This document shows, piece by piece, positions 24,906-33,727 of a stretch of 64,000 nucleotides of DNA. The position numbers and the translations under genes were made by a program. This DNA comes from Candidatus Dechloromonas phosphoritropha (lineage in GTDB: Bacteria > Pseudomonadota > Gammaproteobacteria > Burkholderiales > Rhodocyclaceae). The DNA lies in NCBI GenBank assembly GCA_016722705.1, contig JADKGN010000004.1, positions 2,232,001 through 2,296,000 of the forward strand, read 5' to 3'. Under the pieces are notes generated by a model. The model was not told the origin of the DNA and did not search any database. It worked only from the letters and a program-made list of their open reading frames with translations. The stretch's first letter is position 1. The number at the start of each line of letters is the position of its first letter.

Positions 24906-27509
24906 ATGTCCTTGCGCGACCTCGACTACCAGAGCCGTGTCCTAACACGGCTGGACGATTATCTGGACGAGCTTTCCAGCCAGAAAAAGCGGGCTGATGG
25001 CATTGCCAAGCTGGCGGCGGAACAGCCTGACCTTGGACTTGAAGTGCCGGACTTCGCGCTGAAAACCTGGGAGGCGTTGAAGGCAGCAGGCAAGGTGCCC
25101 GACTCACGGCAGGCGATCCCTTATTCCTCCCGTTTTGACGGCATCGGGCGGGCGGTACCGAACATCGTATTCAAGGTGCCGACGGGCGGCGGTAAAACTT
25201 TTCTGGCCGTTTCGTCGCTATCCAAGATTTTCGGGCGCTATCTCGGCAGGAATATGGGTTTTGTCCTTTGGATCGTGCCGAACGAGGCCATCTATGCCCA
25301 GACCAAGCGGCAACTGATCGACCGCCAGCACCCTTATCGGCAAATGCTCGACGTGCTCTCGGGCAATGCGGTACAAATCTTGGAGAAAGCCGACCAACTG
25401 GATGCACGCGACGTAGAAGGCCACCTGTGCGTGATGTTGCTGATGCTGCAATCGTCCAACCGCGAGAACAAGGATTCGCTGAAAATGTTCCGCGACCGTG
25501 GCGATGTACACGGATTTTTCCCACCCGAGGGTGATCAGGAAGCTCACGCTGAGGTACGGAGGCAAACCCCAAATCTGGACATTTATGATCTGGCTGGCAC
25601 CGCGTATCCGTGGCCGCAGGTCAAGGATTCACTCGGCAACGCCTTGCGCCTGATTCGGCCCGTCGTCGTAATGGACGAGGGGCATAAGGCCGTTTCCGAC
25701 TTGGCCTTTGCGACACTTTATGGTTTCAATCCGTGCTTTGTGCTGGAACTGACGGCTACCCCGAAGGACGTGGCACCGTCCGAGGGCAAGAAGCCGAAAC
25801 CTGCCCGCTACTCGAACGTGCTGGTGGAGGTCAAGGGTCTCGACCTCGACCGCGAAGGCATGATCAAAATGCCGCTCAATCTCGACCCACGGAAAGGTGC
25901 CGACTGGCGGAATACGTTGGCGGCAGCACTCAATCGCTTGCGGATGCTGGACGATGCGGCACGGCAACTGCAAGCAAATACGGGCCGCTACATTCGCCCC
26001 ATTTTGCTTGTGCAGGTAGAGCGCACCGGCATTGACCAGAGGGATGGGGCGCATGTTCATGCGCTGGACGCTAAGGAATGGCTTACCACAGTAGGCGGAC
26101 TGGACGAGGCCGAAATCGCCATCAAGACAGCGGATACAAACGACCTCGCCGCTCCCGAGAATCTGGACTTGTTGAGCGCCACGAATCGTGTCCGCGTCAT
26201 CATTACCAAGCAGGCATTGCAGGAGGGTTGGGACTGCCCGTTTGCCTATGTGCTTTGTGCATTGGCGGCGAGCGCCAATCTTTCGGCCATGACACAGTTG
26301 GTAGGCCGTATCCTTCGCCAGCCGCATGCTCAGAAAACCGGGGTGGCACTGCTGGATGAGTCCTACGTCATCACCCATCATGCAAATACAGGCGATGTTG
26401 TGGGTGCCATCAAGAAGGGCCTGGAAGAGGACGGCATGGGCGATTTAGTCAAGGAGATTCGTACCAGCGACCCGAACTCGCCATCAGGCCCACGACCAGT
26501 GCAGCGGCGGACCACCTTTGCCAAGGCCGAAATCTTTCTGCCATTGGTGTTGCGGGTGGCAGACGGCCAGACTCGACCGATGGACTACGAGGAAGACATC
26601 TTGTTTGCCCTCGACTGGCAAGGGCTGGATGTGTCGCCACTGGTCGCCAAGATTCCCGACAACATCAACAGTGCCGAACACCAAATGCGGCGTATCCATC
26701 TTGCGGACTCGGGCGAGGAACGGATTGTGGCCGAGGTTGTTGGTGCCTCAAGTGAATCGCTGGTTTTTGATACTCGTTACGCGACACGAATGATTTCAGA
26801 CATCGTGCCGAATGCGTGGTGGGCGCGTGAAGTCGTCGGAAAAGTTGTCGCTGGCCTTGAAACTCGCGGTTTCGACAGGGCCAAGCTCGGACAGCTATCT
26901 GGCCTGATAGTGGAAGAATTGCGTAAGTGGCTGGACGAGCTGCGAAGCAAGAAGGGCGAGGCCCTGTTTCGAGCAGAGGTTGCGGCAGGCCGTATCCAGT
27001 TCCGTTTGCGCACGGATGGCTGCAACTGGCGGATGCCATTTGAGGCAGAAACATTCGAATCGCCTACCGCAGAAAAGCTGGCCGTCGAGAAAAGCCTTTT
27101 CCAACCGATCTACCGTGGCGATTTTTCCAGCCAAGATGAGCGCGAAATTGCGGTCTATCTCGATGGCGAAAATGCTTTGACGTGGTGGCACCGCAACGTG
27201 GCACGTTCCCATTATTCAGTTCAGGGATGGCGGCGGGAAAAAATCTACCCGGATTTTATCTTTGCCACCCAACTCAGTGAATCGGGTAACAAACTGGTGG
27301 TGCTGGAAATGAAGGGCAAGCACCTCGCAGGGAACGATGACACGGAATATAAAAAAGCTGTGTTGCGCTTGATGAACGATGCTTTTGCCCTAGAGCACGT
27401 TGCCCGAGTGGGGAGTCTGGAATTGCTGGTGGAAGACGGTACAACCGTCGAATGCGATCTGGTGCTAATGCCCGAGTGGCAGACCCGATTGCCAAACTTC
27501 ATGGGCTAA
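24906..27509 (+). CDS. res: Type III restriction enzyme subunit (Res)
   Basis: 867 residues from ATG 24906, one base after the mod stop. An open frame from 24861 is rejected because MSLRDLDYQSRVL is the family N-terminus. It has a superfamily 2 helicase: Walker A VPTGGGKTF, VVMDEGHKA (DEGH) and helicase motif VI VGRILRQPHAQ. The C-terminal PD-(D/E)xK nuclease has YPDFIF and VVLEMKGKHL. It needs Mod for site recognition, so with mod broken it should be inactive for restriction. The gene itself looks intact, suggesting the IS insertion is recent or that res was kept by chance. Confidence 0.93.
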   Translation: MSLRDLDYQSRVLTRLDDYLDELSSQKKRADGIAKLAAEQPDLGLEVPDFALKTWEALKAAGKVPDSRQAIPYSSRFDGIGRAVPNIVFKVPTGGGKTFLAVSSLSKIFGRYLGRNMGFVLWIVPNEAIYAQTKRQLIDRQHPYRQMLDVLSGNAVQILEKADQLDARDVEGHLCVMLLMLQSSNRENKDSLKMFRDRGDVHGFFPPEGDQEAHAEVRRQTPNLDIYDLAGTAYPWPQVKDSLGNALRLIRPVVVMDEGHKAVSDLAFATLYGFNPCFVLELTATPKDVAPSEGKKPKPARYSNVLVEVKGLDLDREGMIKMPLNLDPRKGADWRNTLAAALNRLRMLDDAARQLQANTGRYIRPILLVQVERTGIDQRDGAHVHALDAKEWLTTVGGLDEAEIAIKTADTNDLAAPENLDLLSATNRVRVIITKQALQEGWDCPFAYVLCALAASANLSAMTQLVGRILRQPHAQKTGVALLDESYVITHHANTGDVVGAIKKGLEEDGMGDLVKEIRTSDPNSPSGPRPVQRRTTFAKAEIFLPLVLRVADGQTRPMDYEEDILFALDWQGLDVSPLVAKIPDNINSAEHQMRRIHLADSGEERIVAEVVGASSESLVFDTRYATRMISDIVPNAWWAREVVGKVVAGLETRGFDRAKLGQLSGLIVEELRKWLDELRSKKGEALFRAEVAAGRIQFRLRTDGCNWRMPFEAETFESPTAEKLAVEKSLFQPIYRGDFSSQDEREIAVYLDGENALTWWHRNVARSHYSVQGWRREKIYPDFIFATQLSESGNKLVVLEMKGKHLAGNDDTEYKKAVLRLMNDAFALEHVARVGSLELLVEDGTTVECDLVLMPEWQTRLPNFMG

Positions 27510-27716
27510 AGTGCAAGCGATCCCCGCTCTTGCGGGCAAATGCCGTCGCTGGCGGGACGGCAATCATGGCATCATTCACGGGATATTTTCAAAAAGTGTT
27601 CCCATATCTGTTCCCATGATGGAAATCGAAATTTCTAAAACAACGCAACGGCGCGGCTTCGCGCCTGTTCGCTAGCTTCTGCATCGAGCCAGTGGCTAGG
27701 CGAGGCATGGGTAATG

Positions 27717-27860
27717 ATGGCATTATTCGTCATCACTCCGATGATCAGGAAACAGGGCAGAATGAAAAAAGCGGGTATAAAAGCGGGTACTGTTCGCGTA
27801 TTCCTTAACTTAAATCTATTATTGGCGCGGCTTGCAAGGCCGTAACGCCGATTACCGGAG
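27717..27860. repeat. Imperfect direct repeat, copy 1
   Basis: About 144 bp matching 31917-32059: shared blocks GGCATTATTCGT, AACAGGGCAGAATGAAAAA, GGGTA and CAAGGCCGTAACG.CGATTACCGGAG in the same order and spacing. The second copy lies directly in front of the permease gene at 32066. The pair brackets the ABC importer. Confidence 0.7.
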
Positions 27861-27889
27861 TTCCGGTGAATGCCGAAATATTCCACAAG

Positions 27890-27912
27890 GCCTGCGTAAA
27901 TGCAGGCTTTCT
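27890..27912 (+). terminator. Terminator-like hairpin
   Basis: GCCTGC-GTAAAT-GCAGGC followed by TTTCT. The stem is short (6 bp) and the T run weak, so termination is uncertain. Confidence 0.35.
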
Positions 27913-28274
27913 AGTCTGTATCGTTCCGTTGTGTTCCATTGATTTCCGATAAAAAAGCGGGTAGCCCTTGCGATGTAACCAAACGACCTGCTGGCGTCGC
28001 TCGTGTAGTTGCTCCAGTGTCGAATATCTTGCGTCACCTTTTTCAATGCACGATGGATGAGGTCTGATTTAAATACTTCAATTATTATCGTGCCGGCTCA
28101 ATAAACTACCCACCAGGCCACGTCGAGGCATGGTATCCGGCATGGCAGCCGGATTGACCTTGCCCGCATTCCAGGAAAGGGACAGCGCGCTGGCCGTCGT
28201 ATGGCTGGCGACTTCAGTATCCTGATAAGCTGCGCGCGGGAATTCCCCATCATGAACCTCAACAGGAGAAAACA

Positions 28275-29138
28275 ATGATCCCTATGCCGCGTCTAATTGC
28301 CAGGAGCGCACTCTCGCTCGCTGTGATGCTGGGTGCCGCCACCTGCTTCGCCGGCACCTTGCGAATCTCGGCGATTCCTGACGAGTCGCCGACTGAACTG
28401 CAGCGCAAGTTCAAGCCCCTCGGCGAGTACCTGGAAAAGGAAACCGGGCTCACGGTGCAATTCACGCCGGTGAGCGACTATGCGGCGGTGGTCGAGGGCC
28501 TCGCCGCGAAGAAGATCGACATGGCCTGGCTCGGCGGGTTCACCTTCGTGCAGGCCAAGATCCGCACCAACGGCGAAGCAAAGCCGATCGTGCAGCGTGT
28601 CGAAGACAAAAAGTTCACCAGCAAGTTCATCGTTCCCGTCGACAGCCCGGCCCAAGCGCTTACCGACCTGAAGGGCAAAAATTTCGCCTTCGGTTCGCCC
28701 TCCTCTACATCGGGCCACCTGATGCCGCGCTACTTCCTAATACAAGCGGGCATCCAGCCGGACCAGGATTTCAAAAACGTCGCCTTCTCAGGAGCGCATG
28801 ACGCCACCGTGGCATTTGTCGCATCCGGCAAGGCCGATGCCGGTGTACTCAATGCCTCGGTTATGGACAAGCTGGTTGAAAAAGGCGATGCCAATGCCAA
28901 GCGCGTCCGCGTGATTGCCATCACGCCGCCGTATTTCGACTACAACTGGACTGTGCGCCCCGGACTCGATGCCGCGCTGACGAAAAAACTCACCGAGGCC
29001 TTCCTCAAGCTCGATCCGGCCAATCCGGCGCACAAGGAACTGATGGACTTGCAGCGCGCCTCGAAATTCATTCCCACCCAGACCGCCAACTACGATGGCA
29101 TCGAACAGGCCGCCAAAAGCGCCGGGCTGATCAAGTGA
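28275..29138 (+). CDS. ABC importer binding protein, phosphonate/putative selenate type
   Basis: 287 residues, start ATG 28275 behind AACAGGAG. The signal peptide ends near TCFAG. The mature protein is of the PhnD fold: LRISAIPDESPTELQRKFKP, KKIDMAWLGGFTFVQAK, FAFGSPSSTSGHLMPRYFL and an SGAHDATVAFVASGKADAGV loop. This set of motifs matches the group commonly labelled putative selenate ABC transporter binding proteins rather than classic PhnD; that label is computational and the ligand is unproven. It has an NWTVRPGLD segment near residue 225. It overlaps the ATPase gene (GTGA). It binds the substrate in the periplasm and delivers it to the two permeases. Confidence 0.88.
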   Translation: MIPMPRLIARSALSLAVMLGAATCFAGTLRISAIPDESPTELQRKFKPLGEYLEKETGLTVQFTPVSDYAAVVEGLAAKKIDMAWLGGFTFVQAKIRTNGEAKPIVQRVEDKKFTSKFIVPVDSPAQALTDLKGKNFAFGSPSSTSGHLMPRYFLIQAGIQPDQDFKNVAFSGAHDATVAFVASGKADAGVLNASVMDKLVEKGDANAKRVRVIAITPPYFDYNWTVRPGLDAALTKKLTEAFLKLDPANPAHKELMDLQRASKFIPTQTANYDGIEQAAKSAGLIK

Positions 29139-30013
29139 GTGTTCATGGGGTGCGCCTCGGCCTGGCGCACGCCAACGGCTTGCGCGCACTGCACGCGCTC
29201 GACTTGCGGCTGGAGGCAGGCGAGTGCGTGGCGGTGATCGGCCCGTCCGGCGCCGGCAAGACCAGCCTGCTGCGCCTGTTTGGCACCGCCCTGCGCCCGA
29301 CTGACGGCCGCCTCGAGGTACTGGGGCAGAACCCCTGGCAGCTTGGGCCCGCCGGATTGCGCCGGCTGCGGGCGCACATCGGCACCGTGCATCAAGCGCC
29401 GCCGCTGCCGCCGCGCCAGCGCGTGATCACAGCCATCCTCGCCGGCCGGCTCGGGCAATGGCCGGCGTGGAAGGGCCTGCTCTCGATGCTCTATCCCGCC
29501 GACATCGCTGGCGCGCAGTTGGCGCTGGCGCGGCTGGACCTGGCCGACCGCCTGTTCGACCGCTGCGACCGCCTGTCCGGCGGGCAATTGCAGCGCGTCG
29601 GGATTGCCCGCGTACTCTACCAGCAACCGCAGTTGATTCTCGCCGACGAGCCGGTTTCGGCGCTCGACCCGATGCTGGCCGACGCGGCGCTGGCGCAACT
29701 GGTGGCGGAAACGGGCAAGCGTGGCGCGACGCTGATCGCTTCCCTGCATGCGGTCGATCTGGCGCTGAAATGGTTCCCGCGCGTGATCGGCCTACGCAAC
29801 GGCGAAGCCGTCTTCGATCTCCCGGCCAGCGAGGTCACCACAGCGCTGCTGCGCGATCTCTATGCCGGCGAAGGTAGCGTGGTGCCGACACAAACCAACG
29901 ATCCGGCGCTGCTCGGCGCGCTCGATACTTTCAATGCCTTTGATACCGTCGACAACCCCACCGCCAAAGCCTCCAACGTGGTGCGACTGGGCGACTGCCG
30001 AGGCTGCGGATGA
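29135..30013 (+). CDS. ABC importer ATP-binding protein (PhnC-like)
   Basis: 292 residues from GTG 29135, overlapping the binding-protein stop. It has Walker A GPSGAGKT, signature LSGGQLQRVGIARVL, Walker B LILADEP and an H-loop in LIASLHAVDL. It is the energy-coupling subunit of the importer at the inner membrane. A ~45-residue C-terminal tail after the ATPase core ends in CRGCG, longer than in standard PhnC. It overlaps the next gene by 4 bases. Confidence 0.92.
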   Translation: MSVHGVRLGLAHANGLRALHALDLRLEAGECVAVIGPSGAGKTSLLRLFGTALRPTDGRLEVLGQNPWQLGPAGLRRLRAHIGTVHQAPPLPPRQRVITAILAGRLGQWPAWKGLLSMLYPADIAGAQLALARLDLADRLFDRCDRLSGGQLQRVGIARVLYQQPQLILADEPVSALDPMLADAALAQLVAETGKRGATLIASLHAVDLALKWFPRVIGLRNGEAVFDLPASEVTTALLRDLYAGEGSVVPTQTNDPALLGALDTFNAFDTVDNPTAKASNVVRLGDCRGCG

Positions 30014-30858
30014 ACCCAATCGTCGTCCCGCCAGCACCGGCTTTTGAGATGCGCGACCCGGCCGCGCTGAACCGGCTCGGTGTCGCGCTGGCGTCGGTAG
30101 TGGTGTTGTGGCCGTTGTTGCTGCTGGCCGAATTCAGGGCCGGCGTGCTGTTCGAGGCCGGCAACCTCAAGGTCATCGGCGGGTTTCTCGGCGGATTTTT
30201 CCCGCCGGCGCACACGCCGGATTTCCTCGGCCTAGTGCTGACAGCGACTCTGGAAACGCTCGCCATCGCTACTGCCGGCATCGCGCTGGCGGCGCTACTG
30301 GCGATCCCGCTGGCCTTTGTCGCCACCCGCGCGCTGTCGGTCTCGGCAATCGGTCCCGGTCCGAGTCGCTGGCGCGGCCGCGGCGCGCGCGGCGCCAGTC
30401 GCGCTGTTCTGGCCGGCTTGCGGGCGATCCCGGAGATCGTCTGGGCGTTGATGTTCGTCCGCGTGCTCGGGCTGGGGCCTGCCGCCGGAGTGCTGGCGCT
30501 GGCGGTGACCTATGGTGGCATGCTGGGCAAGGTCTATACCGAAATCCTCGAATCGACTGACACCCGTCCTGCCCGCGCTCTGCTCGAGGGTGGCAGCGGC
30601 CGGCTAGCGGCGCTGTGTTACGGACTGATCCCGAATGCTGAGCAGGAACTGACTTCCTATACCGTGTATCGCTGGGAATGCGCGGTGCGCGCCTCCGTCA
30701 TCATGGGCTTCGTCGGTGCCGGCGGCCTCGGCCAGCTGATGGACCAGTCGATGAAGATGCTCAACGGCGGCGAAGCGAGCACCATCCTGCTTGTCTTCCT
30801 GCTGCTGGTGCTGATTGCCGACGCGATCAGCGCCACTCTGCGGCGGGCACTGGCATGA
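30010..30858 (+). CDS. ABC importer permease 1 (PhnE-like)
   Basis: 282 residues with about six membrane helices (LGVALASVVVLWPLLLLAEF first). The PhnE-type coupling region is GLRAIPEIVWALMFV, and the EAA-like and conserved C-terminal pattern is IMGFVGAGGLGQLMDQSM. It forms the membrane channel with the second permease. It overlaps both neighbours by 4 bases (ATGA), so the four genes form one tightly coupled operon. Confidence 0.9.
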   Translation: MNPIVVPPAPAFEMRDPAALNRLGVALASVVVLWPLLLLAEFRAGVLFEAGNLKVIGGFLGGFFPPAHTPDFLGLVLTATLETLAIATAGIALAALLAIPLAFVATRALSVSAIGPGPSRWRGRGARGASRAVLAGLRAIPEIVWALMFVRVLGLGPAAGVLALAVTYGGMLGKVYTEILESTDTRPARALLEGGSGRLAALCYGLIPNAEQELTSYTVYRWECAVRASVIMGFVGAGGLGQLMDQSMKMLNGGEASTILLVFLLLVLIADAISATLRRALA

Positions 30859-31655
30859 ATGCGCCAACCTGCACCCCGCGCGGTGCCGGCGATTTCTGCC
30901 TGAACTGCCTGCTGACCACGCTGTTGCTGCTGGCCGCAGTCGTCGGCAGTTTCGTCTATCTGCAGATCGACTACGGCGCCTTGGTATCGATGGAGGCGCT
31001 GCGCGGCATCGTCAGCTTTGTCGGCGAATTCTTCCCGCCCGCCAGCGAGCCGGTCTTCCTCCAAAAGACCGCCCTCGGGGCGCTGCAAACCTTCGCCGTC
31101 GCCGCCATCGGCACCCTGCTCGCTGTGCTGGGCGGATTCGCGCTGGCGCTGCCGGCCGCCGGGCGCTTCAGCCGCGCGTTGCAGCTGACGGCGCGGCTGT
31201 GCCTGAATGTGCTGCGCAGCGTGCCGGAACTGGTCTGGGCCACGCTGATGGTGCTCGCCGCCGGCCTCGGCCCCTTTGCCGGAACGCTCGCGCTGGCACT
31301 GCACACAACCGGCGTGCTCGGCCGCCTGTTTGCCGAGGCCATCGAAAACGCGCCGCCCGCCCCCGAAGCCGCCCTGCACGAGGCCGGCAGCGGCGCGCCC
31401 CTGGCCTTCATCTACGGCAGCCTGCCGCTGCTCTGGCCGCAGTTCATCGCCTACAGCCTCTACCGGCTCGAGATGAACATCCGCATGGCGGCGGTGCTCG
31501 GCTTCGTAGGCGCCGGCGGCCTCGGGCAGATGCTGTATTACCACCTCTCGATTTTCCAGCAGGCCGAAGCAGCCACCGTGCTCGCTGCAATGCTGGTGCT
31601 GGTGCTGGCGGTGGATGCGCTGAGCCAGTGGGTCCGTAGCAGGCAAAATGCCTGA
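30855..31655 (+). CDS. ABC importer permease 2 (PhnE-like)
   Basis: 266 residues from ATG 30855, which overlaps the previous stop; longer upstream readings are shadow sequence. It is a paralogue of permease 1: LLTTLLLLAAVVGSFVYL first helix, VLRSVPELVWATLMV, LGFVGAGGLGQMLYYHLS. Together they make a heterodimeric channel, the usual arrangement for two-PhnE importers. It is the last gene of the importer operon; a decayed gene fragment follows directly. Confidence 0.9.
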   Translation: MNAPTCTPRGAGDFCLNCLLTTLLLLAAVVGSFVYLQIDYGALVSMEALRGIVSFVGEFFPPASEPVFLQKTALGALQTFAVAAIGTLLAVLGGFALALPAAGRFSRALQLTARLCLNVLRSVPELVWATLMVLAAGLGPFAGTLALALHTTGVLGRLFAEAIENAPPAPEAALHEAGSGAPLAFIYGSLPLLWPQFIAYSLYRLEMNIRMAAVLGFVGAGGLGQMLYYHLSIFQQAEAATVLAAMLVLVLAVDALSQWVRSRQNA

Positions 31656-31671
31656 GTAAGCGCGGGGAAAA

Positions 31672-31880
31672 GTCGTTTCTGGCGGGACGGCGACCGCTTC
31701 CCTATGCTGGCTGATCACGAAGAGAAAGCTGTCCGGGCTTGATTGAAGAAACCGATCAAATGACCATTGCCGCCGAAGTGAGCCAGTGCCAGCGGAAAGC
31801 CGAAGCACTCGCCAATTTTCTCGCACGGGCACAGGTAGAACTGCCAATGCCTGACTTATCACCTGACGATCGGCGCACAG
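31672..31880 (+). pseudogene. Decayed copy of the element gene at 2361-3065
   Basis: DNA and translated sequence follow the middle of the 234-residue element protein: GGCGGGACGGCGACCGCTTC (compare GGCGGCACGGCAACCGCTTC near 2538), then LIEETDQMTIAAEVSQCQRK (compare LIEETDPATIAEVIGRCQRD), to LPMPDLSPDDR (compare LPKPDPFPDDR). The segments are joined by a deletion and there is no start or matching end. It is followed at once by the dispersed repeat core. Confidence 0.8.
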
Positions 31881-31884
31881 GGAC

Positions 31885-31906
31885 GGCTGAATCTGCTTCG
31901 CAAAAT
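31885..31906. repeat. Dispersed repeat, copy 3 (core only)
   Basis: GGCTGAATCTGCTTCGCAAA, the same core as at 4655 and 21204. Here it directly follows the decayed element gene, mirroring its place after the element genes at the left end. Confidence 0.55.
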
Positions 31907-31916
31907 ACCTTGTTGA

Positions 31917-32059
31917 ATGGCATTATTCGTTATCACCCAGACCACCACGGAACAGGGCAGAATGAAAAAGTGGAAATAAAAGAGGGTACGGTTCTCGGGT
32001 CACCTAACAACAACCTAGGATTGGCACGGCCTACAAGGCCGTAACGTCGATTACCGGAG
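31917..32059. repeat. Imperfect direct repeat, copy 2
   Basis: Matches 27717-27860. Its last bases (ACCGGAGCTAGAA) supply the ribosome site of the permease gene at 32066, so this is probably the original location and the copy at 27717 a duplicate. Confidence 0.7.
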
Positions 32060-32065
32060 CTAGAA

Positions 32066-33148
32066 ATGTCTGCTGTCCGTCAGGATTTGACCCGCACAAC
32101 GCTTGCCATCATCTGCATCCTGTTGCTGATCGCCGGCTCGCTGTGGATCTTGCGCCCGTTCCTGGGGGCTGCGGTCTGGGCGGCCATGCTGGTGGTCGCG
32201 AGTTGGCCGCTGCTGAAGGCCCTCGAAGCGCGATTCGGAGGTCGACGTGGTCCGGCGGTTCTGACGATGACACTTGGCATGCTGCTCCTGCTGGTCGTTC
32301 CGCTTGGGTTGGCGATCGACACCATTGCCGAGCATGCTGATCGGGTGACAGACGCGGCAAAGTCAGTGGCGGCGTCGGGATTGCCCCAGCCTCCGGAATG
32401 GGTGAACACGCTGCCGCTGATTGGAGAAAAGGCAGCGGCAAGCTGGGCGCAGCTGGCCGATGGTGGCTCGGTGGGTCTGTTGGCCCGGCTCGCTCCCTAC
32501 CTGACCGATGCCGCCAAATGGCTGTTCGGGCAAGCCGGGAGTGTTGGTGGCGTGCTGATCCAGTTCATGCTGGTCGTCGTTCTGTCGGCGATCATGTATG
32601 CCAACGGCGAAGCGGGAGCCCGCCTGGTGCTGCGCTTTGGCAGACGCCTTGCGGGAGAGCGCGGGGAAAACTCGGTCATCCTCGCCAGCCAGGCCATTCG
32701 CGGTGTCGCGCTGGGCGTCGGCGTCACGGCCATCGTCCAGACCGTGCTCGGCGGTATTGGCTTGGCGGTGGCTGGTGTTCCTTTTGCCTCCCTGCTTTCA
32801 GCGGTCATGCTGATGTTCTGCATCGCCCAGTTGGGCCCTTCGCTGGTTCTTTTTCCGGCGGTCGCCTGGATGTACTGGATGGGCGATAACGGCTGGGCGA
32901 CCTTCCTGCTGATTTGGAGCGTCTTTGTCGGTACCTTGGACAACTTCCTGCGCCCCATCCTGATCAGGAAGGGCGCTGATCTGCCCCTGCTGCTAATCTT
33001 CGCCGGCGTCATCGGCGGCATGCTCGGCTTCGGACTGGTCGGCATCTTCGTCGGGCCGGTGGTGTTGGCCGTCACCTACACGCTGATGCTGGCGTGGATC
33101 GCGGATGCCTTGGGCAAGGACGCCATCGACGCCTCAGACACGGCGTAG
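32066..33148 (+). CDS. AI-2E family (PerM/YdiK-type) membrane protein
   Basis: 360 residues with about eight membrane helices (LAIICILLLIAGSLWILRP first; IRGVALGVGVTAIVQTVLGG in the middle; LLLIFAGVIGGMLGFGLVG and FVGPVVLAVTYTLML near the end). It has the central soluble stretch typical of the family (about 95-170). Members are proposed exporters or ion antiporters; the substrate here is not known. Start ATG 32066 behind GGAG. Its 3' end overlaps that of the convergent methyltransferase gene by 15 bases. Confidence 0.9.
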   Translation: MSAVRQDLTRTTLAIICILLLIAGSLWILRPFLGAAVWAAMLVVASWPLLKALEARFGGRRGPAVLTMTLGMLLLLVVPLGLAIDTIAEHADRVTDAAKSVAASGLPQPPEWVNTLPLIGEKAAASWAQLADGGSVGLLARLAPYLTDAAKWLFGQAGSVGGVLIQFMLVVVLSAIMYANGEAGARLVLRFGRRLAGERGENSVILASQAIRGVALGVGVTAIVQTVLGGIGLAVAGVPFASLLSAVMLMFCIAQLGPSLVLFPAVAWMYWMGDNGWATFLLIWSVFVGTLDNFLRPILIRKGADLPLLLIFAGVIGGMLGFGLVGIFVGPVVLAVTYTLMLAWIADALGKDAIDASDTA

Positions 33149-33727
33149 CCGGATCATCCGGAACCAGCCGCCAGCCAGCGCCGGCTGGTCATGTTCCACC
33201 CTGAGGCCGGGTGCCGCTGCGAGAACGGATTCGAACACGACATCCAGTCTCGTGGCGATGCGACTAAGGAGCGGATTCGCGAGACGCCGCAACACTGCCG
33301 GCTGGCCGTGACGCAGAAATTTGTCGAAGACCAGCGCTTGGCCACCCGGACGCAGCACTCGGGCGATCTCGCCGAGGCACCTTGCGGGGTCGGGAACCAC
33401 CGCCAGGATCAGGTGCAATACCGCGACATCGAAAATGCCCGAGGCAAACGGCAGGTTCTGTGCGTCTCCCTGGACCGGCGTGAAATTGACTTGACCGGAA
33501 CGAGGTACAGCGCGGCGCAGCATGGCGTGGGTTAGGTCGACGCCGACATAGTGATGCTGGGCGGGCAGGTGCGGCAAGTCGAGGCCGGTGCCGACTCCGG
33601 CCAGCAGAACCCTGCTCGGCGCCACCGGCAGAACCGACAGGCTACGTTTGCGCGCAGCCAAAGTGGCGCGCGAAACCGCAGCATCGTAGAAAGGCGCGAC
33701 CAGCGTATAACTGTGCTTCAGGCTCAA
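33134..33727 (-). CDS. Class I SAM-dependent methyltransferase
   Basis: 197 residues if started at the TTG at 33727, which overlaps the apaG stop as TTGA; no ATG fits better. It begins SLKHSYTLVAPFYDAAV, followed by motif I VLLAGVGTGLDLPHL, a GVDLT acidic end of strand 2, and GDAQNLPFASGIFDVAVLHL. The layout is like UbiE/phosphatidylethanolamine-methyltransferase-type enzymes. The substrate is unknown. It is translationally coupled to apaG. Confidence 0.82.
   Translation of the reverse strand: MSLKHSYTLVAPFYDAAVSRATLAARKRSLSVLPVAPSRVLLAGVGTGLDLPHLPAQHHYVGVDLTHAMLRRAVPRSGQVNFTPVQGDAQNLPFASGIFDVAVLHLILAVVPDPARCLGEIARVLRPGGQALVFDKFLRHGQPAVLRRLANPLLSRIATRLDVVFESVLAAAPGLRVEHDQPALAGGWFRMIRLRRV

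Larger units (their letters stand above)
27510..28274. other. Non-coding, repeat-rich stretch upstream of ABC importer
   Basis: No supported gene. It contains small GC hairpins just after res (CCCGC-TCTT-GCGGG, then TGCCGTC...GACGGCA), a perfect hairpin GGCGCG-GCTT-CGCGCC at 27650-27665, direct repeat copy 1 (27717-27860) and a terminator-like hairpin at 27890. An AGGAG ribosome site lies just before 28275. It is probably the scar of past insertions. Confidence 0.5.

Noticed and set aside
33134..33148. 15-bp overlap of convergent permease and methyltransferase ends as a special feature
   Set aside because: Short tail-to-tail overlaps are common in compact genomes.
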